A DNA stretch of 64,000 nucleotides from Edaphobacter modestus (lineage in GTDB: Bacteria; Acidobacteriota; Terriglobia; Terriglobales; Acidobacteriaceae). Shown piece after piece: positions 60,638-64,000 of the stretch (the stretch's first letter is position 1; each line of letters opens with the position of its first letter). The notes under the pieces are model-generated. The model saw only the letters and a program-made list of their open reading frames with translations. It was not told where the DNA came from and made no database searches. The translations under genes and the position numbers were made by a program. The stretch covers positions 372,001 through 436,000 of the forward strand of contig NZ_SHKW01000002.1 in the NCBI RefSeq assembly GCF_004217555.1. Reading direction: 5' to 3'.

Positions 60638-62123
60638 GAACACTCATATCTCTTTCCGGTCACAGTTGAGCTTCTGGAGGCCGCACCTTAGGCGGCTGTG
60701 TCTCGTAGTTGGGACACTGGTCATCTCCTGTCGCAGTCTGACGTGGTCCCAAACAGCCCCGATGTCACCGAACCTTCCCTGGCACCCGTGGCAGGAGAAC
60801 TCCATACGCGACGAAGCAAAGCAGATTGCGTCTGAGAGGGTTACAGTAAACGCCTCGTCCACTTATTCTCTTGCCGAATTGATCGATTTGGCCGAATCGC
60901 ACAATCCGGAGACGCGCGCCGCATGGGAAAGAGCCCGTTCGCTGGTGGATGCCTTCGGCGTCGCCCGCAGCGAGCTCTACCCAACGTTGGTTGCCGTGGC
61001 GCTCTCCCAAACAAGCCGTCAGCAAGCATTCCTCAATACGAGTTTTTTCCGGCAAGTCGTGCAATCCTCCGATCTGGCGTTCGACTTGAATTACACAATC
61101 TTCGATTTTGGGGGTCGGTCTGGTCGCATCGATCAGGCCAAGGCACGGCTACTTGCCTCTGACTTTGACTTCAACGATGTGCATCGGCGGGTGATTTATC
61201 AGACCCAAACGGCCTACTACCTATTGCTTAATGCTATCGGACAGGAGGAGGCAGCTCGTGCAAACCTGGCAAATGCGAATGCTGTACAACAAGCAGCCGA
61301 ATCCTCCTTGAAGAATGGGCTCGCTACGCTGCCCGATGTCCTGGAGGCCAGAAGTGCCGTTGCCGAAGCAGTTTACAACGTGCAGGCGGCCATTGGTACC
61401 GAAGATGTGGATCGCGGAAATCTTGCAACCGCGCTGGGAACATCTCCGTTACAGCCGGTATCGGTGCAGTCGATGGATCAGATCTCAAATCCCGCAGAGA
61501 TCGAGCCGTCTCTCGACTATGCTATCGATCGTGCGATACAACAGCGTCCTGATCTCTTGAAGGAAGTGGCCGAAATTCGCTCTGCGGACGCACGCGTGAA
61601 AGAAGCAAAATCTGCATACTTTCCTACTCTTCGCATGCATGCTTATCCCGACTTTCAGTCGCTCTATGGAATGCAACAGACACAGCCCTGGGGGCACACC
61701 GCAAGTCTCGATGGGCAAATCAACTTCAGTTTGGACTGGACGGTATTCGATGGAGGCGCCAGAAAACATGCCCTGGCGCAAGCCGAGCACGACGCACAAG
61801 CATTACGAGCACAGAGCATGGCCATGCGAGATCAGATTGAAAATAGCGTCTGGGCCGCTTACTCCGATCTGAAAACTGCCTTCCGCCAGCGGGAGGCAGC
61901 AAAGGCTCTCTTAGACGCAGCCACGCAGTCTTATGATGCCGCGTTCCAGTCCTATCACTATGGAGTCCGCAATCTGCTCGATGTAACCGAGGCACAAAAA
62001 ACATTGGCGCGTGCAAGGTCGAAGGACATCCTTGCACGCACGCAGGTGCTGACCGCACTTGCAGACCTTTCCTTCCAAACCGCCGACTCCATTCAGTCAG
62101 TCAGTGGGAGTCGCCAACCATGA
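60555..62123 (+). CDS. TolC-family outer membrane efflux protein (up to 522 aa)
   Basis: Outer membrane channel of a tripartite exporter. The open frame starts in the dehydrogenase vestige, so the first 25 or so residues are not native. AAGGAG at 60633 suggests a start near 60648-60666, where only ATC or TTG is available in frame. The export signal RPHLRRLCLVVGTLVISCRS follows. Two OEP repeats can be seen. The first is SLAELIDLAESHNPETRAAW with FDLNYTIFDFGGRSGRIDQA. The second is LDYAIDRAIQQRPDLLKEVA with FSLDWTVFDGGARKHALAQA. It ends with the coil AQKTLARARSKDILARTQVL. Its stop overlaps the ytcA start by four bases. It plays the MdtP role of this operon. Confidence 0.88.
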   Translation: MNLKASLRGVDFVQENGPGRWISSSDKENTHISFRSQLSFWRPHLRRLCLVVGTLVISCRSLTWSQTAPMSPNLPWHPWQENSIRDEAKQIASERVTVNASSTYSLAELIDLAESHNPETRAAWERARSLVDAFGVARSELYPTLVAVALSQTSRQQAFLNTSFFRQVVQSSDLAFDLNYTIFDFGGRSGRIDQAKARLLASDFDFNDVHRRVIYQTQTAYYLLLNAIGQEEAARANLANANAVQQAAESSLKNGLATLPDVLEARSAVAEAVYNVQAAIGTEDVDRGNLATALGTSPLQPVSVQSMDQISNPAEIEPSLDYAIDRAIQQRPDLLKEVAEIRSADARVKEAKSAYFPTLRMHAYPDFQSLYGMQQTQPWGHTASLDGQINFSLDWTVFDGGARKHALAQAEHDAQALRAQSMAMRDQIENSVWAAYSDLKTAFRQREAAKALLDAATQSYDAAFQSYHYGVRNLLDVTEAQKTLARARSKDILARTQVLTALADLSFQTADSIQSVSGSRQP

Positions 62124-62377
62124 TGCGCAAGACTGGAATTTCCGCAGCGATATCTTTTGTTCTGATGACGGTCATCGGTTGCTCACAGGCGCCGGCCGTC
62201 GACGTGATGGGATCGCTATTTCCGGCGTGGCTTTTGTGTATCGCCTTGGGGGCGATCTTCTCGACTGTTACGCACTGGATTCTGACGCGGCGCGTGATCA
62301 ACCTCCCTTTCCCCTTTCTTACGTATCCCTGTCTTGGGGCCGTCTATGCCTTCACCATTTGGCTCGCTTTCTTCTGA
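62120..62377 (+). CDS. ytcA: YtcA-family lipoprotein (85 aa)
   Basis: The lipobox VLMTVIGCSQAPAVDVMGSL gives a lipid-modified Cys21, followed by PAWLLCIALGAIFSTV, one helix, and a second helix ending in YAFTIWLAFF. The PAxxVxGxxxPxW pattern and the WLAFF end match E. coli YtcA, whose gene precedes mdtNOP. Coupling by a 4-bp ATGA overlap with the TolC gene supports one operon. Function unknown, perhaps assembly of the exporter. Confidence 0.85.
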   Translation: MMRKTGISAAISFVLMTVIGCSQAPAVDVMGSLFPAWLLCIALGAIFSTVTHWILTRRVINLPFPFLTYPCLGAVYAFTIWLAFF

Positions 62378-62391
62378 TCTAAGGAGTTGGG

Positions 62392-63609
62392 ATGACAATA
62401 TTCGATAATGCCGGTCCTACGCATCGTTCGCCAGAACATTGGGCGAGCGCTGGGATCATTGTGGCTGCCCTATTGCTAGGCGTCATCGTATTCTGGCGAG
62501 CAGAGCGTCATCCGCGTACCGACGATGCAGAAGTTTTTGCGAACTTGATTGGCATTGCACCTCAGGTCGAGGGCCCTATCGTTGAACTGAAAGTCCACGA
62601 TAACCAGTTCGTCAGGAAAGGCGATCTCCTGTTCATGATCGATCCACGTCCATACCAGTACGCGCTGGAAAAGGCGGAATCTGTCCAATCGTCGCTGGAA
62701 GGTCAGATCTCGGATGAACAGCGCAGAATTGCAGCTCAGGTGAGCGAAGTGTCTGTCGCTAACGCCGGTATCGGCACAGCTCAAGCCGATGTGAGCCATT
62801 GGGCAGCAGGAATTGAGCAGGCGGAAGCCGACATCTCCAATGCCGAGCGCGGTGTAGATAAGGCAAAGGCTGAGTGGCAATACGCGAGCAACAATCGGCA
62901 CCGTCTGGAGCCTTTGCTCGAAAAGCAATTTGTTACGGTGGATCAGGTTGACCGTGCACAGAGTTCAGAGGAGGCGGACGCCCAGTCGCTGAAGCAGGCA
63001 GAGACCCAATTACTTGTTGCAAAAGCCGCTTTAAAATCGGCTCATGCGCAGTATCAGCGCGCCGAAGCCTCACTGGAGGAGAGTCGCGCACATCACCAAC
63101 AGACGCAGCACGCGGTCCTTACTCTCGAACCCCTGGTGAACCAGCGCGGTGAGCGCACCGCGGAAGTGAAGAATGCAAGCTACAACCTTAACAACTGCCG
63201 AATCTACGCTCCATTCGATGCGATCGTCACCAATCTTACGCTTGCCGAAGGGCAATATGCACACGTTGGCACGCAGGTTTTTACACTCATCGATGCACGT
63301 ACCTGGTGGGCGCTTGCAAACTTCCGCGAGGGACAATTACGTCATATCCGGCCCGGTATGCATGCATCCGTATATCTGATGTCCCGGCCTAATGAGAGGT
63401 TCAACGGCGTGGTCGATAGCATTGGCTACGGCGTAACTCCCGACCCTGACGTCGTCGGTCGTTTCGGTCAAGGCTTACCGGATGTGCAACGAACTCTGAA
63501 TTGGGTCCATCTCGCTGCCCGTTATCCGGTTCGGGTGCGAATCGAGAACCCACCGGTAGACATCTTTCGCATGGGTGAAACGGCGGTTGTTACGCTGGAC
63601 AGGCGCTAG
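62392..63609 (+). CDS. mdtN: HlyD/EmrA-type membrane fusion protein (MdtN-like, 405 aa)
   Basis: Periplasmic adaptor of a tripartite pump. N-terminal anchor helix at about residues 20-41 (ASAGIIVAALLLGVIVFW). The first half of the lipoyl domain reads RTDDAEVFANLIGIAPQVEG and VHDNQFVRKGDLLFMIDPRP. A long coiled coil follows at about 95-240 (QAEADISNAERGVDKAKAEW). The second lipoyl half and beta barrel are NCRIYAPFDAIVTNLTLAEG and VFTLIDARTWWALANFREGQ. ATG 62392 lies behind AAGGAG. With YtcA and FUSC neighbours it resembles MdtN. Confidence 0.87.
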   Translation: MTIFDNAGPTHRSPEHWASAGIIVAALLLGVIVFWRAERHPRTDDAEVFANLIGIAPQVEGPIVELKVHDNQFVRKGDLLFMIDPRPYQYALEKAESVQSSLEGQISDEQRRIAAQVSEVSVANAGIGTAQADVSHWAAGIEQAEADISNAERGVDKAKAEWQYASNNRHRLEPLLEKQFVTVDQVDRAQSSEEADAQSLKQAETQLLVAKAALKSAHAQYQRAEASLEESRAHHQQTQHAVLTLEPLVNQRGERTAEVKNASYNLNNCRIYAPFDAIVTNLTLAEGQYAHVGTQVFTLIDARTWWALANFREGQLRHIRPGMHASVYLMSRPNERFNGVVDSIGYGVTPDPDVVGRFGQGLPDVQRTLNWVHLAARYPVRVRIENPPVDIFRMGETAVVTLDRR

Positions 63610-63611
63610 TA

Positions 63612-64000
63612 ATGGCCACGGCAGCCTCCCCGATATCGCCTCGTCCCAATTCACTGGCCTGGTTGCGCGATTTGTTGCGCGAAGAGTTGTCCCCCTATCC
63701 GGGTCGAGGAGCGTTAGTTGCTCGAATGGTTTCTGCCGCGAGCATCGTCATGGTCATTAATATGACCTTTCAGATCCCGTACGGTATATATGGTGCAGTC
63801 TACGCCCTGATTCTCTCGCGTGAACACCCGGGTGCGACACTCCAGGCCACAAAGAACTTGATTGTCTCATTTTCATTTGCGGCTGTTTATGCACTCGTAG
63901 GAGCAGTGTTCTTCTCCGGAGAACCCATGCTTCGTCTTCTTTGGGTCTTGGCAACCCTGTTTCTGATCTTCTTTGCGCTCAAAGCGGTATCCAACTACAC
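63612..64000 (+). CDS. FUSC-family (MdtO/AaeB-like) inner membrane protein, 5' part
   Basis: Begins at ATG 63612, two bases after the adaptor stop, and is still open at the window end (129 codons). A polar start (LAWLRDLLREELSPYPGRGA) is followed by membrane segments MVSAASIVMVINMTFQIPYG, LIVSFSFAAVYALVGAVFF and LRLLWVLATLFLIFFALKAV. SPYPGRGALVARM is a typical start of FUSC/MdtO proteins (about 650 residues). It completes an efflux operon for small, perhaps aromatic-acid-like, compounds. The rest is not visible. Confidence 0.85.
   Translation, partial: MATAASPISPRPNSLAWLRDLLREELSPYPGRGALVARMVSAASIVMVINMTFQIPYGIYGAVYALILSREHPGATLQATKNLIVSFSFAAVYALVGAVFFSGEPMLRLLWVLATLFLIFFALKAVSNY

Overview
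The window reads as chromosomal DNA of an Acidobacteriota member, most likely class Terriglobia. The best marker is a 907-residue orphan FtsX/MacB-type permease of the ADOP type directly behind a PadR regulator (35759-38829). This layout is characteristic of that phylum. Porins, OmpA, an Lnb/DUF4105 protein and type II NADH dehydrogenases fit the same assignment. No rRNA and no complete tRNA was found.

Layout. 1-9 kb: 3' part of a nucleoside hydrolase, a truncated SRAP gene, small unknown proteins, an IS91-type tyrosine recombinase, MscS and OmpA. 9-16 kb: ndh, a truncated transaldolase facing a truncated patatin gene, a DUF4105 protein and a frameshifted porin. 16-22 kb: an IS21-like mini-element, an OprB porin and catabolic cassette 1. 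22-31 kb: a cold shock protein, a RibD-like reductase, an IS110 transposase, a topoisomerase III-RecQ fusion and a PRiA4-type pair. 31-35 kb: VOC proteins and a plasmid/ICE-derived block (ssb, RepB-like primase, broken ardC). 35-41 kb: IS481 debris, ADOP with PadR, and a broken Tn3-family transposon. 41-53 kb: isochorismatase-like hydrolase, two MFS exporters, a 3' tRNA half, a PEBP protein, cassette 2, a second ndh and a response regulator. 53-64 kb: multi-PAS histidine kinase, TetR regulator, an operon of quinone reductase, unknown protein, dehalogenase-like hydrolase and MaoC protein, then a TolC-YtcA-MdtN-FUSC efflux operon that runs off the end.

The most interesting content is a three-gene cassette present twice. 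It encodes an unusual family III CoA-transferase, a carnitine/gulonate-type 3-hydroxyacyl dehydrogenase and a cytosolic YWTD beta-propeller. A 115-bp vestige of a third dehydrogenase copy is fused to the start of the TolC gene. Cassette 1 is followed by a carbohydrate porin and cassette 2 by an NADH dehydrogenase. This suggests uptake, CoA activation and NAD-linked oxidation of a hydroxy acid.

A 16-bp palindrome (TCGAGG-N4-CCTCGA) occurs before the isochorismatase gene, before cassette 2, before the quinone reductase operon and, in inverted form, between the tetR and histidine kinase genes. It lies inside a repeated module that also carries decayed tetR and ndh pieces. I infer a TetR-type regulon spread by local duplication.
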